A DNA stretch of 41,508 bases, from assembly GCA_902519625.1 (NCBI GenBank), contig CABYKS010000006.1, forward strand, positions 1 through 41,508, read 5' to 3'. Below are positions 8,874 to 18,285 of the stretch, in pieces. Numbering within the stretch: the first letter of the stretch is position 1; each line of letters opens with the position of its first letter. The position numbers and the translations under genes are program-made. The notes under the pieces are model-generated. The model was not told the origin of the DNA and searched no databases. It saw only the letters and a program-made list of their open reading frames with translations. This stretch comes from an uncultured Pelagibacteraceae bacterium (GTDB lineage Bacteria; Pseudomonadota; Alphaproteobacteria; Pelagibacterales; Pelagibacteraceae).

Positions 8874-10118
8874 ATGAAAATAGCAGTTATTGGATCAGGA
8901 ATATCGGGTTTAGGAGCTGCTTATAATTTATCAAAGAAATATCACATAGATTTGTTTGAAAAAAATGATCATTTTGGCGGTCATGCACATACTATTAAAA
9001 TTCCAGTTGAAGATAATAAGGAAGTAGCAGTTGATATTGGATTTATGGTTTTTAATAAAAAAACGTATCCAAATTTAATCAATTTTTTTTTGGAAAATAA
9101 AATTGAAATTGAAAAAAGCGACATGTCATTTTCTGTATCTGTAAAGAATAGTGATATTGAATATTGTGGAAAAGGGTTAAGTGGTATTTTTTCAAATAGA
9201 AAAAATTTATTAAAACCAAAATTTATTAAGATGTTTTTTGAAATAATTAGTTTTTACAATAATTGTGAAAAACTAAATATTGACACTAACGATGAAAGAA
9301 CTCTAGGAGAATATTTAAAAAGTATAAAGTTGTCTGATTATTTTATTAATTATCATATAATACCAATGGTGTCCGCAATCTGGTCGATGCCACCTTATGA
9401 AGCTTCACAAATGCCTTTAAAGTTTTTTATTAATTTTTTTAAAAATCATGGATTATTTAAATTAAAAAATAGACCTCAATGGTATACTGTTGCTAAAAGA
9501 AGCAAAACTTATGTAGACAAAATAATTAATCAAATATCTGGAGAGTATTTTAAAAACTACCCAATAAATAAAATTCAAAGAAATACGCGAGGTATCAAAA
9601 TATTTTATGGAGGAGAAAATGAGTTTTTTAACTATGACAAAGTAGTTATTGCAACACACGCAGATGAAGCGTTAAAATTGATTGAAAAACCTACATTAGA
9701 TGAGGTTAAAATATTAAAAAAATTTAAATATAGAGAAAATATAGCGATTATTCATAGTGATAAATCACTCATGCCAACAAATAGAAAGGCATGGTGTTCT
9801 TGGAATGCGTCTATGAATATAGATAATAATGACAAAACATCAGTAACATATTGGCTTAATCAATTACAAAATTTAAATATTAACACAAATATTTTTTTAA
9901 CTATCAATCCTTTTTCAGAAATATCAGAAAATAAAATATTTAAAAAAGTTAAATTCACACATCCCTATTTTGATAGCAAAGCACTAGACCATCAAAATCA
10001 ACTCAATTTAATCCAAAATAAAGAAAATATTTTGTTTTGTGGAAGTTATTTTGGCTATGGATTTCATGAAGATGGATTAAAATCTTCTATTGAAATGATG
10101 AAAAGCATTAATGATTAA
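8874..10118 (+). CDS. NAD(P)/FAD-dependent amine-oxidase-like oxidoreductase (lipid-modification cluster); ATG start at 8874 (track uses TTG at 8871)
   Basis: MKIAVIGSGISGLGAAYNLSKKYHIDLFEKNDHFGGHAHT dinucleotide-binding fold; C-terminal ILFCGSYFGYGFHEDGLKSSIEM. Confidence 0.88.
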   Translation: MKIAVIGSGISGLGAAYNLSKKYHIDLFEKNDHFGGHAHTIKIPVEDNKEVAVDIGFMVFNKKTYPNLINFFLENKIEIEKSDMSFSVSVKNSDIEYCGKGLSGIFSNRKNLLKPKFIKMFFEIISFYNNCEKLNIDTNDERTLGEYLKSIKLSDYFINYHIIPMVSAIWSMPPYEASQMPLKFFINFFKNHGLFKLKNRPQWYTVAKRSKTYVDKIINQISGEYFKNYPINKIQRNTRGIKIFYGGENEFFNYDKVVIATHADEALKLIEKPTLDEVKILKKFKYRENIAIIHSDKSLMPTNRKAWCSWNASMNIDNNDKTSVTYWLNQLQNLNINTNIFLTINPFSEISENKIFKKVKFTHPYFDSKALDHQNQLNLIQNKENILFCGSYFGYGFHEDGLKSSIEMMKSIND

Positions 10119-10878
10119 AGAATCTTCAATTTATATTGGTAATGTAATTCATAAACGATTTAAACCTAAAGTTCATTTTTTCAAATATAAAGTTTTTTCA
10201 ATATTATTAGATCTATCTGAGATAAATTTATTGGATAAATCGTTAAAAATTTTTTCCCATAATAAATTTAATATTATTAGTTTTTACGATGTAGATCATG
10301 GTCCTAGAGACGGAACATCATTAAAGAAATGGGTTATTAAAAATCTAATAGAAAATCAAATAAATACAGAAGAAATTAAGATTAAACTTTTGTGTTATCC
10401 TAGAATTTTTGGGTATGTTTTTAATCCTTTGAGTGTTTTTTTTATTTATAACAAAAAATCAGAATTAATATCAATTTTATATGAAGTTAAAAATACTTTT
10501 GGTGAACAGCACACATATATATTTAAAATAAATGAAAATGATAATTTAATTAAAAATACATGCAAAAAAAAATTTCATGTATCTCCATTTATTGAAATGA
10601 ATTGTACGTATTTTTTTAAGATTCTAAAGCCAGATAACAAAATTTCGCTAATTATCGATCAATACGACGATGAAGGGAAGCTTCTTTATGCATCTCAAGA
10701 TGGAATCAAAATTGATCTTAATAATAAAAACCTAATTTTATCTTATTTACGCCATCCATTAATGACCTTCAAAATTATTGCCGCAATACATTTTGAAGCA
10801 TTTAAATTGTGGATTAAAGGCATTAAATTTGTGAAAAAAAAATTAAAAATTAAGAATAATATAAGTATAGAAAATTAA
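10111..10878 (+). CDS. DUF1365 family protein
   Basis: SIYIGNVIHKRFKPKVHFFKYKVFSILLDL, FGYVFNPLSVFFIYN, EVKNTFGEQHTYIF, KKFHVSPFIEM are DUF1365 hallmarks. Confidence 0.88.
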   Translation: MIKESSIYIGNVIHKRFKPKVHFFKYKVFSILLDLSEINLLDKSLKIFSHNKFNIISFYDVDHGPRDGTSLKKWVIKNLIENQINTEEIKIKLLCYPRIFGYVFNPLSVFFIYNKKSELISILYEVKNTFGEQHTYIFKINENDNLIKNTCKKKFHVSPFIEMNCTYFFKILKPDNKISLIIDQYDDEGKLLYASQDGIKIDLNNKNLILSYLRHPLMTFKIIAAIHFEAFKLWIKGIKFVKKKLKIKNNISIEN

Positions 10879-12056
10879 TGATCGTAGACAAAATTTCAGA
10901 TTTAATAGTTTTTAAAACACTAAAAAATATAAAACATGGTTTTTTAGAAGTAACAAATTTCAATGGTGAAGTATTAAAATTTGGAGATATAAATGAAAAA
11001 CTTAAAGCAAGAATACAAGTTAAACACCCAAGTTTAAATTATAATTTAATCAGAAATGGTAGCATTGGCCTAGCAGAGAGTTACATGCAGGGTTATTTTG
11101 AAACTGATAATCTTTCAAATTTAATAGAAATTACTGCAAAAAATATAAAATTAATTTATAAGTTTTCAGGAATTTTAGATTTTTCTGCAATAAATTTTTT
11201 AAAAAATAAAATTATTAAAAATACAAAAAAAAGAAGTAAAGAAAATATAGCTAAACACTACGATCTTGGAAATGATTTTTTTTCTTTATGGCTTGATGAA
11301 ACTTTAACTTATTCAAGTGCAATATTCGAAAATAATAGACAAACTTTATCTGAAGCTCAAAATAACAAATATCAAAAGTTAATTAATCTTTTAAAACCAA
11401 GAGATAATAGCAAAGTTTTAGAGATAGGATGTGGTTGGGGAGGATTTGCAGAATACTTAGGTAAAAATTACAATGTTAAATTAGATTGTATTACAATATC
11501 TAAAAAACAGTATGAGTTTGCTAAAGAAAGAATTTATAAAGCAGGACTTAATGAAAAAATAAATTTAGAAATAAAAGATTACAGAGATTTAAAAGGAAAA
11601 TATGATTCTATAGCATCAATTGAAATGATTGAGGCCGTAGGTCAGAATTATTTACAAAGCTATTTTAATACAATTAAAAAAAATCTTTCTATTAACGGTA
11701 ATGCTGGAATTCAAGCTATTACTATCGATGATAGTTTGTTTGATAGATATAAAAATAAACAAGACTTCATTCAAAAATATATTTTTCCTGGTGGTTTTTT
11801 ACCTTCAAAAAAAAGCCTGCATAAATATGCAGATGATAATGGATTGAAATTTAATGGGTATAATTCGTATTCAAAACACTATTCAGATACTTTAATAATT
11901 TGGAGGAAAGAGTTTATAAAAAAGTGGGACTTAATTAAAAAACAAGGATTTGATATAAATTTTAAAAAAATGTGGGAATTTTATCTATCTTACTGTGAAG
12001 CAGGATTTAAATCAAAAAATATAGATTTAATACAATTTTCTTTATGCAACAAATAA
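10878..12056 (+). CDS. Cyclopropane-fatty-acyl-phospholipid synthase family methyltransferase
   Basis: HYDLGNDFFSLWLDETLTYSSAIF, VLEIGCGWGGFAEYL, ISKKQYEFAKER, IEMIEAVGQNY, IFPGGFLPS. Confidence 0.93.
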   Translation: MIVDKISDLIVFKTLKNIKHGFLEVTNFNGEVLKFGDINEKLKARIQVKHPSLNYNLIRNGSIGLAESYMQGYFETDNLSNLIEITAKNIKLIYKFSGILDFSAINFLKNKIIKNTKKRSKENIAKHYDLGNDFFSLWLDETLTYSSAIFENNRQTLSEAQNNKYQKLINLLKPRDNSKVLEIGCGWGGFAEYLGKNYNVKLDCITISKKQYEFAKERIYKAGLNEKINLEIKDYRDLKGKYDSIASIEMIEAVGQNYLQSYFNTIKKNLSINGNAGIQAITIDDSLFDRYKNKQDFIQKYIFPGGFLPSKKSLHKYADDNGLKFNGYNSYSKHYSDTLIIWRKEFIKKWDLIKKQGFDINFKKMWEFYLSYCEAGFKSKNIDLIQFSLCNK

Positions 12057-12061
12057 ACAGA

Positions 12062-12589
12062 ATGAAAATTATATTTGCATTAATTGCACTAATTTTATTA
12101 ACTAGCTGTTCAGGAAACAATATGAAACCAATAGACTTTAAAGATCAAAAACCAAGATTAATTATAGAAGAATATATGTCGGGTAATGTAAAAGCTTGGG
12201 GAATTTTACAAAATAGATCGGGAAAAGTAACAAGACAATTTTCTGCTGATCTTAATGGTACATGGGATGGTAAACAACTAATTTTAGATGAAAAGTTTAT
12301 TTGGAATGATGGAGAAATTCAAACAAGGCAGTGGAAAATTAATAAAATTGACGAACATAATTATGAAGGTACAGCGGGAGATGTTGTAGGAACTGCAAAA
12401 GGTTATTCATATGGACCAGCATTTAAATTTGAGTATGTTTTATTAGTACCAGTTAAAGGCAGAGAAATGAAAATTACTTTTGATGACTGGATATTTATGC
12501 AAGATGAAAGAGTTGCAATCAACAGAGCAACAATGACTAAGTTTGGTATAAAAGTTGCTGAACTTACAGTTATGTTTGTTAAAGATTAA
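12062..12589 (+). CDS. DUF3833 family lipoprotein (ORF track starts at 12044; MKIIFALIALILLTSCSG begins at 12062)
   Basis: Lipobox LLTSCSG; PIDFKDQKPRLIIEEYMSGNVKAWGILQNRSGKVTRQF typical of DUF3833. Confidence 0.85.
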   Translation: MKIIFALIALILLTSCSGNNMKPIDFKDQKPRLIIEEYMSGNVKAWGILQNRSGKVTRQFSADLNGTWDGKQLILDEKFIWNDGEIQTRQWKINKIDEHNYEGTAGDVVGTAKGYSYGPAFKFEYVLLVPVKGREMKITFDDWIFMQDERVAINRATMTKFGIKVAELTVMFVKD

Positions 12590-13344
12590 TTTTTTTTTTG
12601 AAATTTTGTAAGTTTTTTCACTAAATAAAAATAAATTTTACTTGGTAAAAGGCCAAACAACTTAAGAGTTAATGTAAGCTGTTTAGGAAAATGTATTTCA
12701 AAATTATTTTTATTTATTAAACCATCATAAATTTTATCAGCTGCAAATTCTGAAGTTTTTAAAAATGGCATTTTAAAATCATTTTTGTCTGTCATTGGTG
12801 TTTTAATAAAACCTGGAGAGACCAAACAAACTCTTACATTGTGTCTTCCGAAATCGAAATATAAGCTCTCAGCTAAATTGTTTAAAGCAGATTTTGAAGG
12901 ACCATATCCTGTTGAATTAGGTAAACCTCTATATCCAGCAATTGAGGATACAATAGTAATTATACCGCTATTCTTATTTTTGAAATATTCTTCAACAGCC
13001 TTAATGCTATTGACTGTCCCAAAGAAATTAACCTTAAAAACATTCTCTATTTGCTCAACATCTATATCTTTCTCTTTTTTTGGATTCCAAGTTCCAGTAG
13101 AAAAAAAACAGATGTCTACATTCCCATAATGACTTTTAACCTGTTCAAATACTTCTTTACATTTTGCTTGATCAGTAACATCTAATGGAAAAGATTTAAT
13201 ATTTTCATGAGATTCGGATATTTCTTTTAAAATATTTTCTCTTCTAGCAGAGATTGCAACACTCCAGTTCTCATTCGCAAATTTCAATGCTAAAGCTTTA
13301 CCAATCCCACTGCTTGCGCCAGTTATCCATATTACTTTTTTCAT
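12586..13344 (-). CDS. Short-chain dehydrogenase/reductase
   Basis: VIWITGASSGIGKALA, YGPSKSALNNLAESL, VSPGFIKTPMTDKN. Confidence 0.88.
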   Translation of the reverse strand: MKKVIWITGASSGIGKALALKFANENWSVAISARRENILKEISESHENIKSFPLDVTDQAKCKEVFEQVKSHYGNVDICFFSTGTWNPKKEKDIDVEQIENVFKVNFFGTVNSIKAVEEYFKNKNSGIITIVSSIAGYRGLPNSTGYGPSKSALNNLAESLYFDFGRHNVRVCLVSPGFIKTPMTDKNDFKMPFLKTSEFAADKIYDGLINKNNFEIHFPKQLTLTLKLFGLLPSKIYFYLVKKLTKFQKKN

Positions 13345-13410
13345 AATTTGAAACTATAACATATTTACATAGTTATATTTATGAATAAATTAAATTTATA
13401 ATATTTATAT

Positions 13411-14514
13411 ATGGATGATGTTGTAATTATTGGAGGCGGCATAATTGGAGCAGCAAGTGCTTATTTTTTATCTAAGGAAGGAAGAAAAGTAAAAGTTATA
13501 GAAAGAGACCCAACATACAAAAATGCTTCTTTTCCATTATCTCTAGGGGGTTTTAGAAGACAATTTTTTCAAAAAGAGAATATTTTGCTTGGTAAATTTG
13601 CTAGAGAATTTATTTATCAAATACCAGAGTTGCTAAAAACGGATAAAAATCCTAATCCTACTGCAAGCATGGTCCCAAATGGATATTTATTAATGTTTGG
13701 GCCTGAGCATGCTGAAGAGCAATACAGAGCATTAGAAAATCATAAAGCTTGTGAAGCAGGAACCAAAAATATTAAAGGCTCTGAATTAACAAAAGTATTT
13801 CCATATATTAATAATGAAGGAATTGAAACAGCAACTTTCACAGATAACAAAAGTGAAGGTTGGATTGATCCATTTATGTTTCATAGCGCTTTAAAAAGCA
13901 AGGCTATAGAACTTGGAGCAGAGTTTATTAAAGGTGAAGTGAAAAGTATTTCAGAAATAAAAGCTAAAACTATTATTTCAGCAGCTGGGTGTTGGACAAA
14001 AGAATTGCTAGATGACATTCCGGTAGTTCCACAAAAGCATACTGTATTTAGGATTAAGTGCCCAAAACATATTCCCGAAATGCCTTTAACTGGAGATTTA
14101 ACAACAGGCGTTTATTGGAGACCAGAGGGAAAAGAATATTTAGCTGGATCACCTCATTCTGTATTTGATGCAACAGATTTGGAACCAGCATGGAATGATT
14201 TCGAAGAACTAGTTTGGCCAGCTCTTGCAAAAAGAATTCCTGCATTTGAGGAATTAAAATTAACTGGTGGATGGGCAGGATATTATGATTGTAATAAATT
14301 AGATAACAATGCTGTTGTTGGTAAGCACCCTAAATATGAAAACGTTTATTTAGCATCAGGTTTTACTGGCAGAGGATTAATGCAAGCTCCAGGAATAGGC
14401 AGAGCATTAACTGAATTAATTACAACTGGATCATATCAAACAATTGATATTAGTGATTTTGCTGTTGAAAGAGTTTTAGATAATAAGGTTAGGCCTGAAC
14501 CTTACGTTTTATAG
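13411..14514 (+). CDS. FAD-dependent oxidoreductase (DadA/sarcosine-oxidase-like, FOXRED1-like)
   Basis: DDVVIIGGGIIGAASAYFLSKEGRKVKVIERD; SLGGFRRQFF; C-terminal VYLASGFTGRGLMQAPGIGRALTELI. Confidence 0.88.
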   Translation: MDDVVIIGGGIIGAASAYFLSKEGRKVKVIERDPTYKNASFPLSLGGFRRQFFQKENILLGKFAREFIYQIPELLKTDKNPNPTASMVPNGYLLMFGPEHAEEQYRALENHKACEAGTKNIKGSELTKVFPYINNEGIETATFTDNKSEGWIDPFMFHSALKSKAIELGAEFIKGEVKSISEIKAKTIISAAGCWTKELLDDIPVVPQKHTVFRIKCPKHIPEMPLTGDLTTGVYWRPEGKEYLAGSPHSVFDATDLEPAWNDFEELVWPALAKRIPAFEELKLTGGWAGYYDCNKLDNNAVVGKHPKYENVYLASGFTGRGLMQAPGIGRALTELITTGSYQTIDISDFAVERVLDNKVRPEPYVL

Positions 14515-14519
14515 TATTA

Positions 14520-15974
14520 TTAAGTACCACAAAAAGTTTTATATTTTTTATCACTAACTGGAGCAGGGTATTGATAATCAATATTTTCTTTTGTTTTTTC
14601 ATATGGTTTTTCTAATACATTAATTAATTTTTTTAATGGAGAAAAATCATTGTTATTTGCATATTCTAATACTTCTTCAACTTTATGGTTTCTTGGAATA
14701 ACTAAAGGATTAACTGACTTCATTAAACTTAAATACTTTTCAGGCGTACTATTATTCAGCTTAAGTCTTTCTTTCCATCTTTTTTTCCATATAAGGAAGT
14801 TTTCATTATTATAGATTTTATTGTGTTGAAAATTTTCATCCATTAAAAAACAAAATGTATTTGTATAGTCAGCCTTATTTTTGTGCATCCAAGTTAATAA
14901 ATCTATTATTAAAACCTGATCTTTTGAATCTTGGCCAAATAAACCTAATTTATCTCTCATCATATTAATCCATTTAGTCTCATAACTTTTGTCAAAACTA
15001 TTTATTGTTTCAGTAGCAATCTCAATTGCCTTTTCTTTTTTTGGATCAATAAGAGGTATTAAACATTCTGCAAATCTTGCTAAGTTCCATTTAGTGATAC
15101 TTGGTTGATTAAAATAAGCGTATCTACCAAATTCATCTATTGAACTAAAAACAGTTTTTGGATCATAAGTGTCCATGAAGGCACATGGGCCATAATCAAT
15201 AGTTTCACCTGATATAGACATATTGTCTGTGTTCATAACACCATGGATAAAACCAACTCTCATCCAATTAACCACCAAGTCAATTTGAAGTTCAATTAAA
15301 ACTTTTAATAAATCAACTGCTTTGTTTTTAGATTTTTTAATATTTGGATAATGACGCTCTATAGTATAATCAACTAAAGTTTTTAATTCACTTTCATTTT
15401 TTCTCATAGCCACATATTGAAAAGTTCCTACTCTTAGATGACTAGAGGCAACTCTTGTTAGTATTGCACCTTGTAATATACTTTCTCTTACTACATCTTC
15501 ACCAGTTTTAACTACCGCTAGACTTCTTGTTGTTGGAATATTTAGTGAATGCATCGCTTCACTAATAATATACTCTCTAAGCATTGGACCTAGCGCAGCT
15601 CTTCCGTCACCATTTCTTGAAAAAGGTGTTTGTCCTGATCCTTTAAATTGAATGTCAAATCTTTCATTATTCTTCGAAATATGTTCTCCCATTAAAATTG
15701 CTCTACCATCTCCTAACATTGTAAAATGACCAAACTGATGTCCTGCATAGGCCTGAGCAATTGGATTACTTCCATTCGGCAAAGAATTTCCTGAAAAAAC
15801 TTCGGATAATTCTTTTTCTGTAACTTTAGAAAAGTTTAAATTCAATTCTGACGCCAAAGTTTTGTTTATTAAAACTAATTCAGGATTTTTGACAGGTACT
15901 GGATTAATATTTTCTTTAAATGAGCTCGATAGACTGAAGTATGTATTATTAAAATTCCAATTTATTTTATTCAT
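14520..15974 (-). CDS. selO: SelO/YdiU family protein (pseudokinase AMPylase family)
   Basis: AYAGHQFGHFTMLGDGRAILMGE, QFKGSGQTPFSRNGDGRAALGPMLREYIISEAMHSLNIPTTRSLAVV, GVMNTDNMSISGETIDYGPCAFMD, C-terminal KTFCGT. Confidence 0.93.
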   Translation of the reverse strand: MNKINWNFNNTYFSLSSSFKENINPVPVKNPELVLINKTLASELNLNFSKVTEKELSEVFSGNSLPNGSNPIAQAYAGHQFGHFTMLGDGRAILMGEHISKNNERFDIQFKGSGQTPFSRNGDGRAALGPMLREYIISEAMHSLNIPTTRSLAVVKTGEDVVRESILQGAILTRVASSHLRVGTFQYVAMRKNESELKTLVDYTIERHYPNIKKSKNKAVDLLKVLIELQIDLVVNWMRVGFIHGVMNTDNMSISGETIDYGPCAFMDTYDPKTVFSSIDEFGRYAYFNQPSITKWNLARFAECLIPLIDPKKEKAIEIATETINSFDKSYETKWINMMRDKLGLFGQDSKDQVLIIDLLTWMHKNKADYTNTFCFLMDENFQHNKIYNNENFLIWKKRWKERLKLNNSTPEKYLSLMKSVNPLVIPRNHKVEEVLEYANNNDFSPLKKLINVLEKPYEKTKENIDYQYPAPVSDKKYKTFCGT

Positions 15975-15975
15975 A

Positions 15976-16010
15976 AAAAAAGCGATTTATAACAATATAA
16001 ACCGCTTTTT
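15976..16010 (-). terminator. Probable Rho-independent terminator downstream of the formate dehydrogenase gene
   Basis: AAAAAGCGATTTAT-aacaat-ATAAACCGCTTTTT inverted repeat with one wobble/mismatch, flanked by T/A tract, between the FDH stop and the selO start. Confidence 0.75.
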
Positions 16011-16024
16011 CTAATTTTTAATTT

Positions 16025-17224
16025 TTATTTTTTCTTATATTTAGCTGCTTCTTCAGAGCCTCCAGTTGCTGAACCCTTACTATAAGAGTGAGCACCCATT
16101 CCAGCTAGTTGGCCGTTTTGTACAATCAAATATTGATTTCTGATCTCTTTACCTTCAAAGAAACACTCTAAAATTTCTCTTACGCCGTCAGCATATCTAG
16201 CTTGGGCAGAAAGAGAAGTTCCTGATGTGTGAGGTGTCATTCCATGATTTGGCATTGTTCTCCAAACGTGGTCATTGGGAGCTGGTTGAGGAAACCATAC
16301 ATCACCTGCGTAACCACTTAATTGGCCACTTTTAAGAGCTTTTGCAATTGCTTCACGATTACAAATTTTTCCTCTTGCAGTATTAACGATATAAGCACCT
16401 TTTTTCATTTTACTTATCATTGCGTCATCAAATAAGTTTTCAGTTTCTGGATGAAGAGGACAATTAATCGTTACTACATCACAAACTTTTACCATTGATT
16501 CTACCGACTCATGAAAAGTCAAGTTAAGTTCTTTTTCAACCGCATCAGGTAATTTATGTCTATCAAAGTAGTGTAAATGTACATCAAAGGGTTTCATTTT
16601 TCTTAATGCATCCAGACCAATTCGTCCTGCTGCTACTGTTCCAACATGCATTCCTTCAACATCATATGATCTTTGTACTGCATCCGCAATATTCCAGCCG
16701 CCTTCATTAACGATCCTATGTTGGTTATGGTAATCTCTAACCATAGAAACTATCATCATTACAATATGTTCTGCTACTGATCTTGAATTACAAAATGTTA
16801 CTTCAACAACATCTATTTTATTATCCATTGCCGCCTGTAAATCAACATGGTCTGAACCTATTCCAGCTGTAATAGCCATTTTTAAATTTTTGGCTTTCGC
16901 AATTCTTTCTTTCGTTAGGTAATATGGAAAGAATGGTTGTGAAATAACTATATCAGCATCAACTATATGTTTATCTGCCTCACATCCATCACCATCCTTA
17001 CTATTTGTAACAACATACTCGTGACCGTTACTTTCCAAAAACTTTCTTAAACCCAATTCACCTGATACACATCCTAATAATTCACCAGGTGTAAAGTCCC
17101 TACCTTTAGGTGAAGGTAATGTCATACCATCAGGGTATTTATCTAACTTTGGAAGATCTCCTAATGGATATGATTTGGGCATGCCTCCTTTAGGATCATC
17201 ATACAATATACACAATATTTTCAT
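16025..17224 (-). CDS. fdh: NAD-dependent formate dehydrogenase (D-2-hydroxyacid dehydrogenase fold, metal independent)
   Basis: MKILCILYDDPKGGMPKSYPLGDLPKL, QPFFPYYLTKERI, AGIGSDHVDLQAA, VVEVTFCNSRSVAEHIVMM, NCPLHPETENLFD, GDVWFPQPAPNDHVWR, MTPHTSGTSLSAQARYADG. Confidence 0.95.
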   Translation of the reverse strand: MKILCILYDDPKGGMPKSYPLGDLPKLDKYPDGMTLPSPKGRDFTPGELLGCVSGELGLRKFLESNGHEYVVTNSKDGDGCEADKHIVDADIVISQPFFPYYLTKERIAKAKNLKMAITAGIGSDHVDLQAAMDNKIDVVEVTFCNSRSVAEHIVMMIVSMVRDYHNQHRIVNEGGWNIADAVQRSYDVEGMHVGTVAAGRIGLDALRKMKPFDVHLHYFDRHKLPDAVEKELNLTFHESVESMVKVCDVVTINCPLHPETENLFDDAMISKMKKGAYIVNTARGKICNREAIAKALKSGQLSGYAGDVWFPQPAPNDHVWRTMPNHGMTPHTSGTSLSAQARYADGVREILECFFEGKEIRNQYLIVQNGQLAGMGAHSYSKGSATGGSEEAAKYKKK

Positions 17225-17305
17225 CTACTCTCCTATATAATTTAAATATTAATTTTTTTATACACATCTAACATTATTTTCGAGGTTCAAGCAAATAAAT
17301 TATTT

Positions 17306-17764
17306 TTAACTTGGATAAGATTTTTTTAAAATAAAACGGTTAATTATTATTGCAAAAATAATAATTATTATTGATCCTGTTATCACTGGGCTTAATAAAT
17401 AATCAAGTGAAACACTACCAATAATGACTATAATTGGATTTCCTCCCGCTGGTGGATGAGTAACTTTAAAAAATATCATTAAGCCAACACCAAAACCAAC
17501 TGCTAAAGGAATTGTTATATAAATAGGAAGTGGAACAAAGTTTAGAAAAAATAACCCAACCAATGCAGTTATAAGGTGTCCAAAAAAAACATTTTTAGGT
17601 TGAGCAAAAGGACTTTCTGGATATCCATATAGCAAAACCATAGAAGAACCAAAAGACGCTAATAAAAATATACCATATTCTGTTTTGTAAGTTAAAATAG
17701 TTAATATACTAATTGTTATGATAGAAAAAAGACCAGCTAAAAATGATTGTTTCAAATTTTCCAT
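17306..17764 (-). CDS. HPP family membrane protein
   Basis: HPPAGGNPIIVIIG motif, FGSSMVLLYGYPESPFAQPKNVFFGHLITALVGL, four TM segments. Confidence 0.88.
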   Translation of the reverse strand: MENLKQSFLAGLFSIITISILTILTYKTEYGIFLLASFGSSMVLLYGYPESPFAQPKNVFFGHLITALVGLFFLNFVPLPIYITIPLAVGFGVGLMIFFKVTHPPAGGNPIIVIIGSVSLDYLLSPVITGSIIIIIFAIIINRFILKKSYPS

Positions 17765-17768
17765 AATG

Positions 17769-18167
17769 TCAATTTTTTATTATTCTCTCTAATGCTTTAA
17801 AAGGCAATAATATACATTCTTTTCGAGAGATATTTTTCATTTTAAATAATTTTTTTAAAGACATCCATTTACTATCAATAATTTTAAGATTACCCTCAAA
17901 ATATGATTTTACGTCATTACACAGCTCATTTAACTTACTTTTTTTGGTATTAATTGAAATGTTTGAGAGCAAACTTGCTGATGCTTGACAATAGATACAG
18001 GAATTTCCTTGGTATCCAAAATCAATTATTTTATCATCTTTTATAACTAGTTTAATTTGTATCTCATCACCACATAAAGGATTTTTTAATTTTGAATGGT
18101 GCGTATGATTAGTAATATTTTTATTATTGTCCGTATTTGAAGCAATTTCTAAAATTTTTAAGTCCAT
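17769..18167 (-). CDS. SufU/IscU-type Fe-S cluster scaffold-like protein
   Basis: NPLCGDEIQIKL, GNSCIYCQASASLLSN, RKECILLPFKAL: the three conserved Cys positions of SufU. Confidence 0.8.
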   Translation of the reverse strand: MDLKILEIASNTDNNKNITNHTHHSKLKNPLCGDEIQIKLVIKDDKIIDFGYQGNSCIYCQASASLLSNISINTKKSKLNELCNDVKSYFEGNLKIIDSKWMSLKKLFKMKNISRKECILLPFKALERIIKN

Positions 18168-18285
18168 ATATAATTCTTTTAATAAAATATTATTGTTTTA
18201 TATTTAATTTAATTAATGAAAACAATATCTATAGTGTAATAATTACAGACATAAGGATCAAAGATAATATAAAAATATTAATAAA

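Noticed and set aside
9462-9659. Minus-strand 65-aa ORF inside the FAD oxidoreductase gene
   Set aside because: Antisense shadow ORF with no recognisable domain or supporting ribosome site.
12785-13129. Plus-strand 114-aa ORF opposite the SDR gene
   Set aside because: Entirely within a confident SDR coding region; the translation has no recognisable domain.
14054-14245. Minus-strand 63-aa ORF inside the 13411-14514 FAD oxidoreductase gene
   Set aside because: Antisense shadow of a confident CDS.
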